From Pseudomonas monsensis (lineage in GTDB: Bacteria; Pseudomonadota; Gammaproteobacteria; Pseudomonadales; Pseudomonadaceae), in NCBI RefSeq assembly GCF_014268495.2, contig NZ_CP077087.1:5103001-5167000 (forward strand): 64,000 bases of DNA. Direction: 5' to 3'. The first letter of the stretch is position 1, and each line of letters begins with the position of its first letter. Below, piece by piece: positions 29,126-39,159 of this stretch. A program made the translations under genes and the position numbers. The notes beneath the pieces are model-generated. The model did not search any database, was not told where the DNA came from, and saw only the letters and a program-made list of their open reading frames with translations.

Positions 29126-30099
29126 AGCAAAGCCTTTTCGAAAGTCGTCACAAGGCCGAATGGGAGCGTTTTGCGCTGACCCTCGAACGTCTCGAGCGCG
29201 GCAAGGACACCTCGCAAGTCGCCGGTTTCCCCAAAGCCTATCGCAGCCTCTGCCACCACCTGGCACTGGCCCGGGAACGCGGTTACAGCAGTTTCCTCAT
29301 CGACTCGCTGCAACAGCAGGTACTGCGCGGGCATCAACAGCTATACCGGCATCGCAGCCGTTTGGGCGCCAACCTTTTGAGTTTCATTCTTGCCGACTTC
29401 CCCAGGCTGGTGCGCGCCGAATGGCGCTTCGTACTGGTCGCCGGCCTGCTGTTTTTCGGGAGCCTGATCGGCGTTGGCGTGCTGGTGTATGCCTTTCCCG
29501 AACTGGTCTACAACCTGATCCCGGCCGACCAGGTGCGTGAGATGCAAGGCATGTACGACCCGGTGGCCGGTCACCTCGGGCGCCCCGTCGAACGTGCCGC
29601 CAGTGAAGACTGGGTCATGTTCGGTTACTACGTGATGCACAACATCGGCATCGCCTTTCAGACCTTTGCCAGCGGTTTGCTGATGGGCGTGGGCAGTGCG
29701 TTTTTCCTGTTCTACAACGGTCTGGTGATCGGCGCGGTGGCCGGGCACCTCACCGAAATCGGTTTCGGCCAGACCTTCTGGTCGTTCGTGATCGCCCATG
29801 GTGCCTTTGAACTGACCGCGATTGCGCTTGCCGGCGCAGCCGGTCTTGAACTCGGCTGGGCCTTGATCGCCCCCGGCCGCCTGACTCGCGCCGAGGCGTT
29901 GAAACGGGCGGCGCGCAAAAGCGTGTTGCTGGTCTGCGGCGTGATGCTGTTCCTGCTTATTGCGGCGTTCATCGAGGCGTACTGGTCATCCAGAACCAGC
30001 GTTGCACCGCACACCAAATATCTGGTGGGTGCGGGACTGTGGTTAGGGGTCGCCGCTTATTTGCTGTTCGCCGGAAGGACACGCCATGCGCCTGAGTGA
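29122..30099 (+). CDS. SpoIIM-like (DUF95) membrane protein
   Basis: 325-residue membrane protein related to stage II sporulation protein M. A soluble N-terminus of about 95 residues is followed by five or so helices (about 101-125, 170-200, 208-228, 240-258 and 275-295), with the family's GYYVMHNIGIAFQTFASGLLMGVGSAFFLFYNGLVIGAVAGHL. Overlaps its upstream neighbour by 4 bases (ATGA). Outside sporulators it accompanies MoxR/DUF58 operons; function is unknown. Confidence 0.9.
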   Translation: MKQSLFESRHKAEWERFALTLERLERGKDTSQVAGFPKAYRSLCHHLALARERGYSSFLIDSLQQQVLRGHQQLYRHRSRLGANLLSFILADFPRLVRAEWRFVLVAGLLFFGSLIGVGVLVYAFPELVYNLIPADQVREMQGMYDPVAGHLGRPVERAASEDWVMFGYYVMHNIGIAFQTFASGLLMGVGSAFFLFYNGLVIGAVAGHLTEIGFGQTFWSFVIAHGAFELTAIALAGAAGLELGWALIAPGRLTRAEALKRAARKSVLLVCGVMLFLLIAAFIEAYWSSRTSVAPHTKYLVGAGLWLGVAAYLLFAGRTRHAPE

Positions 30100-31633
30100 C
30101 GCCACCGTGGTGATCCGTCCGCGCACGACCTGGGAAGCCATGGATCTGGGCGTGCTCATGTGTCAGCAACATCGACGTTTGTTGATGACCAGTTGGGCGA
30201 TCGTCACCCTGCCGCTGTTCGCCTTGCTCACGGTGGTGTTGTGGGACTCGCCGTCACTGGCGGTGTTTATCTTCTGGTGGCTGAAGCCGGCGTATGAACG
30301 ACTGCCGCTGTACATCCTGTCCAGGGCGCTGTTCGGGGAAACGCCGACACTCGGACAAGCCTTGCGCGAATGGCCGCGTCTGCTCAGGCCACAACTGCTG
30401 GCCAGTCTGACCTGGCGACGCCTGAGTGTCAGCCGCAGTTTTCTGATGCCGGTGATGCAACTCGAAGGGCTGGACGGCAATGCCAGGCAGCAACGTCTGC
30501 ACGTACTGCTGCAGCGCAACGCCGGCGCCGCGCAATGGCTGACCATCATCGGCGTGCATCTGGAAACCGCACTGTGGATCGGCCTGATGGTGCTGTTCTA
30601 CATGCTCTTGCCGCAGCAGATCGAAACCGACTGGGACTGGCAGTCGCTGATCCTCGCGGCGGATCACGACTGGCGCTGGCTCGAACACCTGACCAATGCC
30701 TTGTATGCGCTGGTGCTCGTGGTGTGGGAACCGATATATGTCGCCTGCGGTTTCAGCCTGTATCTGAACCGCCGCACGCAACTCGAAGCCTGGGACATCG
30801 AACTGGTGTTCCGCCGCTTGCGCCAGCGTCTGAACCACAGTGTGTTGGGGCTGATCCTGGCGGTCTGTCTGGTGTTGCCGAATGTACCGTCAGTCCGGGC
30901 TGATGAACCCGACACCGGCCCCGACGCCCCACGGCTGCTGAATCAGCCCCTGACCAGTCAGGCGTCGCGCGACAGCATCAAGGCCCTGCTTGAACAACCG
31001 CCGTTCAAGAACAAAGAAAGCGTTACTCGTTACCGCTTCGGCGATGACCCGGCAGCCCCGGCCAAAGAGCAAACACCCGATGAATTGCCACAGTGGCTGA
31101 AAACCCTGTTGGGCTGGCTCGACGGTCAGCACCTCAACACCCTCGCCAAGTTTATTGAAGTACTGCTGTGGGGCATTGTCATCGCCTTGCTCGGCGGGTT
31201 GATCTGGCGCTATCGCGAGTTTCTGCAAGCTTTTGTCAGTCGCCGCCCGACACTGCCGGCCAAGCCTGCACGAGCCCTGCCAGCGCAGGCGTTCGGTCTG
31301 GATCTGAACCGGGACACCCTGCCTGACGATATCGCCGGCAGTGCCGAACAACTCTGGCACAGCCAGCCCCGTGCAGCGTTGAGCCTGCTCTATCGCGGGC
31401 TGCTCAGCCAACTGCTCCATGACTTCGATCTGCCGCTGAAATCCGCCGACACCGAACATCAGGTACTCGCCCGGATCGAACAACTGCAGCGCCCGGAACT
31501 GCTCGCCTTCAGCCGCACCCTGACCACGCACTGGCAAAACATGGCCTATGGGCATCGCCTGCCGGCGGCGCATCTGCAACAACAATTGTGCGATGGCTGG
31601 CGCGCGTTGTTCGACCACGGAACTGCGCGTTGA
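30086..31633 (+). CDS. DUF4129-type membrane protein
   Basis: 515-residue membrane protein. Helices lie near 35-55, 60-75, 150-175, 200-230 and 255-272, then a periplasmic loop of about 90 residues, one more helix near 352-375 and a cytoplasmic C-terminus holding the DUF4129 segment (DDIAGSAEQLWHSQPRAALSLLYRGLLSQLLHDFDLPL, about 410-447). It overlaps the SpoIIM-like gene by 14 bases. The family is defined by its link to MoxR/DUF58 operons; role unknown. Confidence 0.85.
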   Translation: MRLSDATVVIRPRTTWEAMDLGVLMCQQHRRLLMTSWAIVTLPLFALLTVVLWDSPSLAVFIFWWLKPAYERLPLYILSRALFGETPTLGQALREWPRLLRPQLLASLTWRRLSVSRSFLMPVMQLEGLDGNARQQRLHVLLQRNAGAAQWLTIIGVHLETALWIGLMVLFYMLLPQQIETDWDWQSLILAADHDWRWLEHLTNALYALVLVVWEPIYVACGFSLYLNRRTQLEAWDIELVFRRLRQRLNHSVLGLILAVCLVLPNVPSVRADEPDTGPDAPRLLNQPLTSQASRDSIKALLEQPPFKNKESVTRYRFGDDPAAPAKEQTPDELPQWLKTLLGWLDGQHLNTLAKFIEVLLWGIVIALLGGLIWRYREFLQAFVSRRPTLPAKPARALPAQAFGLDLNRDTLPDDIAGSAEQLWHSQPRAALSLLYRGLLSQLLHDFDLPLKSADTEHQVLARIEQLQRPELLAFSRTLTTHWQNMAYGHRLPAAHLQQQLCDGWRALFDHGTAR

Positions 31634-32789
31634 GCCGGCGTACGGTGTGGTGGCTTGGCGCACTGATCGTCATGCTGCTCGGCGTATTGAGCGTATTTAT
31701 GTATCTCAAGGCCAGGCCTTATCAGGAAGTGGTCGATCACGGCCCATCGCCGGCGGCGCAAGCCAATCCCTATCTGGCAGCTGAGATGTTTCTGCGTGAG
31801 CGCGGCATCAATGTCAGCCACGCTGAAAGCCTTACCGTATTGCCGCAGATCGACCCGCGTCGACACACGCTTCTGCTGTTCAACGACCGTTCACGGATGA
31901 CGCCGCGTCAGGTCGATCAGGTATTGAACTGGGCGCGCGCTGGCGGACGTCTGGTGTTCGTGGCGGAGTCGATATGGGACGAGCAGACCAAGCAGAGCAA
32001 CGACCTGCTGCTCGACCAGGTGCAACTGCATCAGTCCTTGAGCAAGGATCTGAAAGACTCCCCGCCTGTTCAGGAATCAGAGCGCTTCCCGAAACTGACC
32101 AGACTGTACCTGGAAGATGAGGACGCACCGGCCTACGCCGGGTTCGACACCGACTTCCATCTCGATGACCCGAAGAACCTCGCACAGGCCTGGGCCAACA
32201 GCGCCAAGGCCACGCACATGATGCAACTGCCCTACAGCCTCGGCTCGATCACCGTGGTCACCGATGCCGACCTTTGGAAAACCACCGCCATCAGCCAGTA
32301 CGACAACGCCTGGCTGCTCTGGTATCTGAGCGCCGACACCGACGTCACACTGATTTACAACACCGTGCACGACGGCCTGTTGACCTTGCTCTGGCGCTAT
32401 TTCCCCCAGGCCATCGTCGCCCTGCTCGCGCTGATTGGCCTGTGGTTGTGGCAGGCCGGCGTACGTCATGGTCCGCTGCAGGCGCCGGCGCCGAAGGGGC
32501 GCCGACAGTTGCAGGAGCACCTGCGCGCGAGTGCCGACTTCACCCTGCGCCACTCGGGCCAGCAGGCATTGTTGCAGGCCTTGCAACAGGACGTCCTGCG
32601 CCGCGCCCGCCGCCGACATCCCGGTTTCGCTCAACTGAACGTCGCCGAGCAATGGCTGGCACTGTCACGCCTGACCCGGCAACCCACCCGCGCCATCAGC
32701 CAGGCCCTGAGCCCGGTGTCGAAGCGGCGCCTGTCCAGTGCTGACTTCTGCCGTCAGGTCGCCCATCTGCAAACCTTGAGGAACACGTT

Positions 32790-32793
<4 letters not shown>
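31630..32793 (+). CDS. DUF4350 domain protein
   Basis: 387-residue protein. One membrane helix lies at the N-terminus (about 4-25). A DUF4350/GldG-like domain follows (NPYLAAEMFLRERGINV, then TLLLFNDRSRMTPRQVDQVLNWARAGGRLVFVAES). A second helix lies near 255-275 and a basic cytoplasmic tail ends the chain. I take the TTG at 31630 as start because it forms a TTGA overlap with the upstream stop, in keeping with the other joints of the operon; no other start fits as well. Confidence 0.82.
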
Positions 32794-33787
<994 letters not shown>

Positions 33788-33791
<4 letters not shown>

Positions 33792-35119
33792 AACCCTCGC
33801 GCCTGCTGCTGATCTGGCTGCTGATCCTGGCGGCCATCGGCATCGTGCTGGGCACCTTGCAAGCACTGGAGATCAATGTCCCGGCGAGCCTGCTGTCGAT
33901 CAACTGGGGATTGCTACTGGCCTTGCTCGCCTTGGCGACGCTCGATGCAATGCGCCTCAAACGCCTGCCCGCAGTGCGCATCAGTCGACAGATTCCCGGC
34001 AGCCTGGCGCTCGGTCGCTGGAGCGAGGTAAGTCTGGAGGTCGCGCATGAATTTACCGAGCCGTTGCAGGTTCAAGTGTTCGATCACGTCCCCGAGGGTT
34101 TGAGTTTCGAGCACTTGCCGCTGTCGGTCGAATTGCAACCCGGCCAGCGCAGCCTGATCGGCTATCGCCTGCGCCCGCTCAAACGCGGTCACTTCAGCTT
34201 CGAACATTGCGAGATCAACCTGCCGAGCCCACTGGGATTATGGTCAGGCAAGCGCCTGCTCAGCGTCGTCGACAACACCCGCGTCTACCCGGATTTCGCC
34301 CGACTCTACGGTGGCGAACTGTTGGCCGTGGACAACTGGCTCAGCCAGCTCGGCGTACGCCAGCGGCAGCGTCGCGGTCAGGGTCTGGAGTTTCATCAGC
34401 TGCGCGAATTCCGCGAAGGCGACAGCCTGCGTCAGATCGACTGGAAAGCCACCGCCCGCCAGCGCACGCCGATTGCCCGGGAGTATCAGGACGAGCGCGA
34501 TCAGCAAATCATCTTCATGCTCGACTGTGGTCGACGGATGCGCAGCCAGGACGATGAGCTGTCGCATTTCGATCACGCACTCAATGCCTGCCTGCTGCTC
34601 AGTCATGTGGCATTGCGTCAGGGCGATGCGGTGGGGCTGAGCACCTTCGCCGGCGATCAACCGCGCCATCTGGCGCCTGTCAAAGGCAGCGGCCAGCTCA
34701 ATGTGTTGCTCAACAGCGTCTACGATCTCGACAGCACGCAACGCCCTGCCGACTATCAGGCTGCAGTCAATCAGCTACTGCTTCGGCACAAGCGCCGGGC
34801 GCTGGTCATTCTCGTGACCAACCTGCGCGATGAAGACGATGATGAACTGCTCAACGCGGTCAAACGCCTGAGCACGCAACATCGGGTGCTGGTGGCCAGC
34901 CTGCGTGAAGAGACGCTGGATACGTTACGCCAGACCACGGTGCAAACGCTGCCTGAGGCGTTGGCTTATTGCGGGACGGTGAATTACTTGAATGAGCGGG
35001 CAGAACTCCATGAGCGCTTGAGTGCGCATGGCGTTCCGGTGGTGGATGTTCGGCCCCCGGAGTTAGGGGCCGAGTTGGTGACGCAGTATCTGCAGTGGAA
35101 ACGAGCGGGAAACCTGTAG
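33788..35119 (+). CDS. DUF58 (vWA-like) protein, MoxR partner
   Basis: 443-residue protein. Two membrane helices lie at about 4-20 and 37-55. The DUF58 signature is GLEFHQLREFREGDSLRQIDWKATARQ (about residues 200-226), leading into a von Willebrand A-like fold (QQIIFMLDCGRRMRS, a partial MIDAS). The GTG start gives a GTGA overlap with moxR. It closes the six-gene operon. Typical length for the family is 300-450. Confidence 0.9.
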
Positions 35120-35136
35120 CGTCTTCGCTCCCAGCC

Positions 35137-35433
35137 TCAGGGCCGCTCGACCACGGTGAATACAAATTGCTTACTGTCGAAAGGCTTTCCTTTGGGGTCA
35201 CGAATTTGTGCCTGGATGGTCATGCTTCCCGCTGCACTGGCCCTGAAGTTTTCATACGCCTCGCCTCGAATATTGGTTTTAGTTCGCAACTCTTGCTCGA
35301 CGCCGTTCTTGATCCAGACTACCTCCACGCTCTCAAGGGGCGCTTGACTGACAGCAGAAAAGATCAGCGCAGAGATGAGTGTCAATTCTCCCACCTGAAT
35401 CACTTGATTTCCCGGTACAGTCAGTCGCTTCAC
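35137..35433 (-). pseudogene. In-frame Ig-like module after an amber codon (readthrough tail or split-off end)
   Basis: 98 codons starting with GTG, in the same frame as, and directly after, the TAG stop of the 1241-residue Ig-like gene. The translation (KRLTVPGNQVIQVGELTLISAL, then VEVVWIKNGVEQELRTKTNIRGEAYENF and MTIQAQIRDPKGKPF) is a beta-rich module like those before it: a strand pair, a V-W core and a G-A-Y/F turn. There is no Shine-Dalgarno before the GTG. It is therefore better explained as the last module of the preceding protein, separated by a nonsense codon or made by readthrough, than as an independent gene. It ends 17 bases from the converging DUF58 gene. Confidence 0.65.
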
Positions 35434-38400
35434 CTAGGGAACATCAATTGGCACCGCTAGAGATTGTATTTCCCAGCCGGCAAGGCCGCCCTTGACCAAG
35501 GCTTGTAAAAAACCCTGCCTGATAAAGGGACGTTCGAAGATGACCATTGCGATCCCGTCTTCATTCGTTTTGCTCTGTAAGAGCGAGACGTTTTCAAATG
35601 TCCACTTCACCCACACATCCGGCAGAGGTTTCCCCGTCAAGGCCGAAACAACAGTCGCACCCGCATGGACTTGCTGCCCCGGTGAATCGACGCTGAACAG
35701 CGACTTTATTTGACGAGGTTCATCAAGGAAAAACGCAAACGAAACCGATTCCGAATACTGCGCATCGCCCACCGTTGCCGTCAGCTCAATGGCCCCCGGC
35801 GTAGTGGGCACAAAACGGATCTTCGCAACCCCGTAGAAGTTCGTCACCGTGGTAACCACGCCCAGCTCCGGGCTGCGCCAGGTTACCGTCAGGCCCGCCA
35901 TCGGCCTGCCACTGACAGACGAGACCACGCTGATCTGTTCAGACACCGCCTCGCCCCACAGCAGCGTCTGCGTGGCTCGCTGACTGGCAAGGATTTTCAG
36001 CACTTGAGTTCCCGACCCCAATGACATTGCATTGGCCGGGGACAGCCTGGCCAGTTTCGATGAGGCCAGGCGCAGGGCAAAGCTGGCGTCCTTCAGATCG
36101 CCGGTCACGAAGGTGTAAGGAAAACCCGCGTTGCTGAAAGATATAGGCGTTCCAAGGCCGGGATATTCGAAACGGATCCCAGACTCGGCAGGCCCTGCCC
36201 CGCTCATCCCCAGGGTCAGTTGATGATCGAACAAGGGGCTGTTTTGCGCAGCCATCACATGGATGGTGTGCTGAGCGCGGCGGCGCGGGAAGCAGGTTAC
36301 CTCCCCCCAGGGCTGCGCTGGCTGACCATCGAAACTGACCGTCACGCCCTTCCACGGATCGACCTCCAGCGCTTCGACGGTCATTGACTGCGAATCCCGA
36401 TAGCCGTCATAGGGGCTGAACAGCGATGCCTGCACCGTTTTCTGCCCGGCAGAGGTGGGCACAAACGGGAACCCGCTCCAGCCATCGGCGGCGGTATTCA
36501 TTTCGTGGGTTTTTTCCTCCGCCACCCAGCTGACGGGGGCCTGATCGACGGCACGGTCGGTGAAATGCGAAACCACCTGGACCCACATCCACGCCGAATC
36601 CTCGTTCACTACGGGCTCGATCGGCGATTCACGCCACGCTTCGATGCGTACTTTGTTGTGCGCCAGGTCCATGGGTTTGGGCGTGGCAGCAAAGTCCAGC
36701 TGAGGGAGCGCCAGCGACAATGAAAACTGGCCAGGTTGCTCGCTGGCGGAAAAATCCAATGTCCACAGCGCCCCGCCATCACTCAACGGTTGCCCGGCAT
36801 TCAGTGCTGGCTGCACTGTCGCGGCCAATGCTTCGGCGGAGGTACCCGACCATACCAGCCATGCCTGCAAACCCACCAACGGGCTCAATGCATTGGGCAA
36901 AACGTTGAAGCGGTGCCGCGCGCCCAGGCACGGAAAAAGGCTGCGAGAATCCAGCTCAGCGTGGATTTGATCGAGCACCAGACTCAACTCTTCAGTCAGG
37001 TCTGCGGCGATCAGACGCCCGGACAATTCCCGTGGCAGTTCAACGCTTTCAAGGCGCAACACCAGATCGAACAGGCTGCTGATGCTGGACTCCGCCGTTG
37101 AGGCGAGTTGCCATTGCACCCCTGCCTGTACCAATGGCTTGGGGATGTCCAGATCGGCAGGTTGCAAGCCGATCGCGGGCGCCTCACCTCGCCAGTGCAA
37201 ACTGATGTTTTTATCGGTCCACGGGCTGCCGCTAACCGGTTCGACTCGCAGCGTATGGATCTGCCCGCGACGGCACAGCACGCCCAGCGTATTGCGCTCG
37301 ACTTCCACCCCGTCCAGAAAAATGTTGACCTGGTTATTCCACGGACTGGTCGCGACAGCTGTGACATCGAACGACTGCTCGATCGCACTGGCCTCGGCAT
37401 GTGCCTTGACGCTGGCCGTGACCGTCCTGGCTCCGGCGCTTTTTGGCGTGTAGAGCAAACTGGCCCAGCCACCGGCCCCGGTGACAGTGCGCACGATGTC
37501 GTCCTCGGGTGTCTCCCAGTCGACCAACGCATTGGTCACCGGATCGCCATCCCCCAGGGTCACGTCGTGTAATACCTGCACGCGCAGCAACACGCTTTCT
37601 TGCTCATCGACAATCGGAAACTTATTGGCGCCGCGCACCTCGCCGACCTTGACCCGGTTGCGCGCCAGTGACATGGGTTTATCCGGTGACGGCAACAGCA
37701 GCTTCGAGCAGACCAGTGACAATACAAACCGGCCGTCACTGCTGTCGTCGCTGGTCAGCGTCCAGACCGTGTCGACGCTGTCGACCGGCACGGGTTGTTC
37801 AAGCGCCGGGCTGACCACGACGCCCAATTGCGTCTGGCTATCGCCGCGCCAATGCAGCGACAGTTCAGAGTCCAACAAAGGACTGTCGACAGGCACGCGG
37901 ATCTGCAAGGGATGGGCACTGCCACGATTCGGATAACCGGTCGCCTCCCAGCCCGTCGCGTTTTCGTCGACAATCACCGACAGCTCACGCCACGGGTCCG
38001 TGGCCAGTACGCGGACATCGAAGCGGCGTGAAACCACACCGCCAGCGTAATAAGGGCTGACAACCGACGCTTCGATGACGAACTCACCGGCCTGCGTTGG
38101 CTGGTAATCGAAATACGCCCAACCATCGTCACCGGAAACAGCGGCGCCTTTGACGCCTGCACCCGCTTGCGCCCAGGTCACGGTGCGCCCGCTGATGGCC
38201 TGCGCGGTGTAAAACGACACCACTCGAACACCCAATTGCACCTGTTGCCCGTATTCGAAAATCGGGTAGTAAGCCGCGTCCTTTTCCGCCCCGAAAGCCA
38301 AACGGTGATGCCCCAGCGATACGGGAATGGTGTAAGCCTCGGCGCGGTACTGGTTGAGCAGGTTCAGCGTCAACTCATGCTCTTGGTCATCGCCGAGGAA

Positions 38401-39159
38401 GGGGCAGTCGAGCAACCATTGGTCTTGCAGCGGCTGATCAACCTGCCAGTCGGGTGTCGCCAGAATTGCGTCTTGCGGATTGCCTTGGATGATCAGTGCA
38501 GCCTTGGTTTCACGCCAGCTATTGTCCGGCTCAGGCACAAAGGTCAATCGGTGAGAATCGGTGTCTGTCGCGCCAATGCACAGGTGCAACGTACGGCCTG
38601 GCGCCAGGGTCTCTTGGTCTATCTGCAACGCCTGCAACGCCAGCGGCGCCAGACGCAATTGGATGTCGACGTGGGTGATACGCAGTCTCGAAGCCTCAAT
38701 ATGCGCTTCATTCAGAGGGCTGGTAATTTCAAGACGAAGTATGTCGCCACGCGCAATCGGCAGTTCCAGCGCCTGTTCGTATTTAATCGGCCTGAACTCC
38801 AGCGGTTGTCCCGCTGCCAGTCGGGCCCGGTCTTGCTCGCTGTTGCGCGAGTCTCCAGGCTTGAGTTCAATCTCCAATAACAACTGCGTATCTCTCCAGA
38901 GGCGCAGCCAGCCTGATTCCTCGTGCCGTATCTCACAGAGGAAAGTCAGGGTGTAATGCGCGTCGACGCCGGGGTCTTTGGGCAAGGTCATCTCTTGTCT
39001 CACCCAGCCTCCGTCCACGGCTTGCAGAAAGGAGGTGACGTTACCCTCATACATTTCACTGCCGGTGCCGACCAGGCCACTTCTGCTCCAGTGCTCCAGA
39101 TCGGTAAATTCGCCGTTGCGCACCAGACTCTCGTTCGCTTGAATCACCGGTTCATTCAT
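35434..39159 (-). CDS. Large Ig-like modular protein in the TcA operon
   Basis: 1241 residues, no signal peptide. The N-terminal 150 residues look like a galactose-binding-type jelly roll (SLVRNGEFTDLEHWSRSG, then TLTFLCEIRHEESGWLRLW). From about residue 300 there are units of about 200 residues, each starting D/S-PW, with R-R-G and a SPLxxxxLxLHWRG-like segment, a PMxLxxN-V-K segment and an Ig-like half ending in AGxxTVxASV. The Ig halves resemble bacterial Big_1 (invasin/intimin) domains. It starts 8 bases inside the end of the TcA C-terminal gene, with AAGGGAG 9 bases upstream, so it is translated from the toxin operon. I do not know a named family. A surface-adhesion or receptor-binding role for the toxin is inference only. 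The amber codon at its end is in frame with another module. Confidence 0.8.
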   Translation of the reverse strand: MNEPVIQANESLVRNGEFTDLEHWSRSGLVGTGSEMYEGNVTSFLQAVDGGWVRQEMTLPKDPGVDAHYTLTFLCEIRHEESGWLRLWRDTQLLLEIELKPGDSRNSEQDRARLAAGQPLEFRPIKYEQALELPIARGDILRLEITSPLNEAHIEASRLRITHVDIQLRLAPLALQALQIDQETLAPGRTLHLCIGATDTDSHRLTFVPEPDNSWRETKAALIIQGNPQDAILATPDWQVDQPLQDQWLLDCPFLGDDQEHELTLNLLNQYRAEAYTIPVSLGHHRLAFGAEKDAAYYPIFEYGQQVQLGVRVVSFYTAQAISGRTVTWAQAGAGVKGAAVSGDDGWAYFDYQPTQAGEFVIEASVVSPYYAGGVVSRRFDVRVLATDPWRELSVIVDENATGWEATGYPNRGSAHPLQIRVPVDSPLLDSELSLHWRGDSQTQLGVVVSPALEQPVPVDSVDTVWTLTSDDSSDGRFVLSLVCSKLLLPSPDKPMSLARNRVKVGEVRGANKFPIVDEQESVLLRVQVLHDVTLGDGDPVTNALVDWETPEDDIVRTVTGAGGWASLLYTPKSAGARTVTASVKAHAEASAIEQSFDVTAVATSPWNNQVNIFLDGVEVERNTLGVLCRRGQIHTLRVEPVSGSPWTDKNISLHWRGEAPAIGLQPADLDIPKPLVQAGVQWQLASTAESSISSLFDLVLRLESVELPRELSGRLIAADLTEELSLVLDQIHAELDSRSLFPCLGARHRFNVLPNALSPLVGLQAWLVWSGTSAEALAATVQPALNAGQPLSDGGALWTLDFSASEQPGQFSLSLALPQLDFAATPKPMDLAHNKVRIEAWRESPIEPVVNEDSAWMWVQVVSHFTDRAVDQAPVSWVAEEKTHEMNTAADGWSGFPFVPTSAGQKTVQASLFSPYDGYRDSQSMTVEALEVDPWKGVTVSFDGQPAQPWGEVTCFPRRRAQHTIHVMAAQNSPLFDHQLTLGMSGAGPAESGIRFEYPGLGTPISFSNAGFPYTFVTGDLKDASFALRLASSKLARLSPANAMSLGSGTQVLKILASQRATQTLLWGEAVSEQISVVSSVSGRPMAGLTVTWRSPELGVVTTVTNFYGVAKIRFVPTTPGAIELTATVGDAQYSESVSFAFFLDEPRQIKSLFSVDSPGQQVHAGATVVSALTGKPLPDVWVKWTFENVSLLQSKTNEDGIAMVIFERPFIRQGFLQALVKGGLAGWEIQSLAVPIDVP

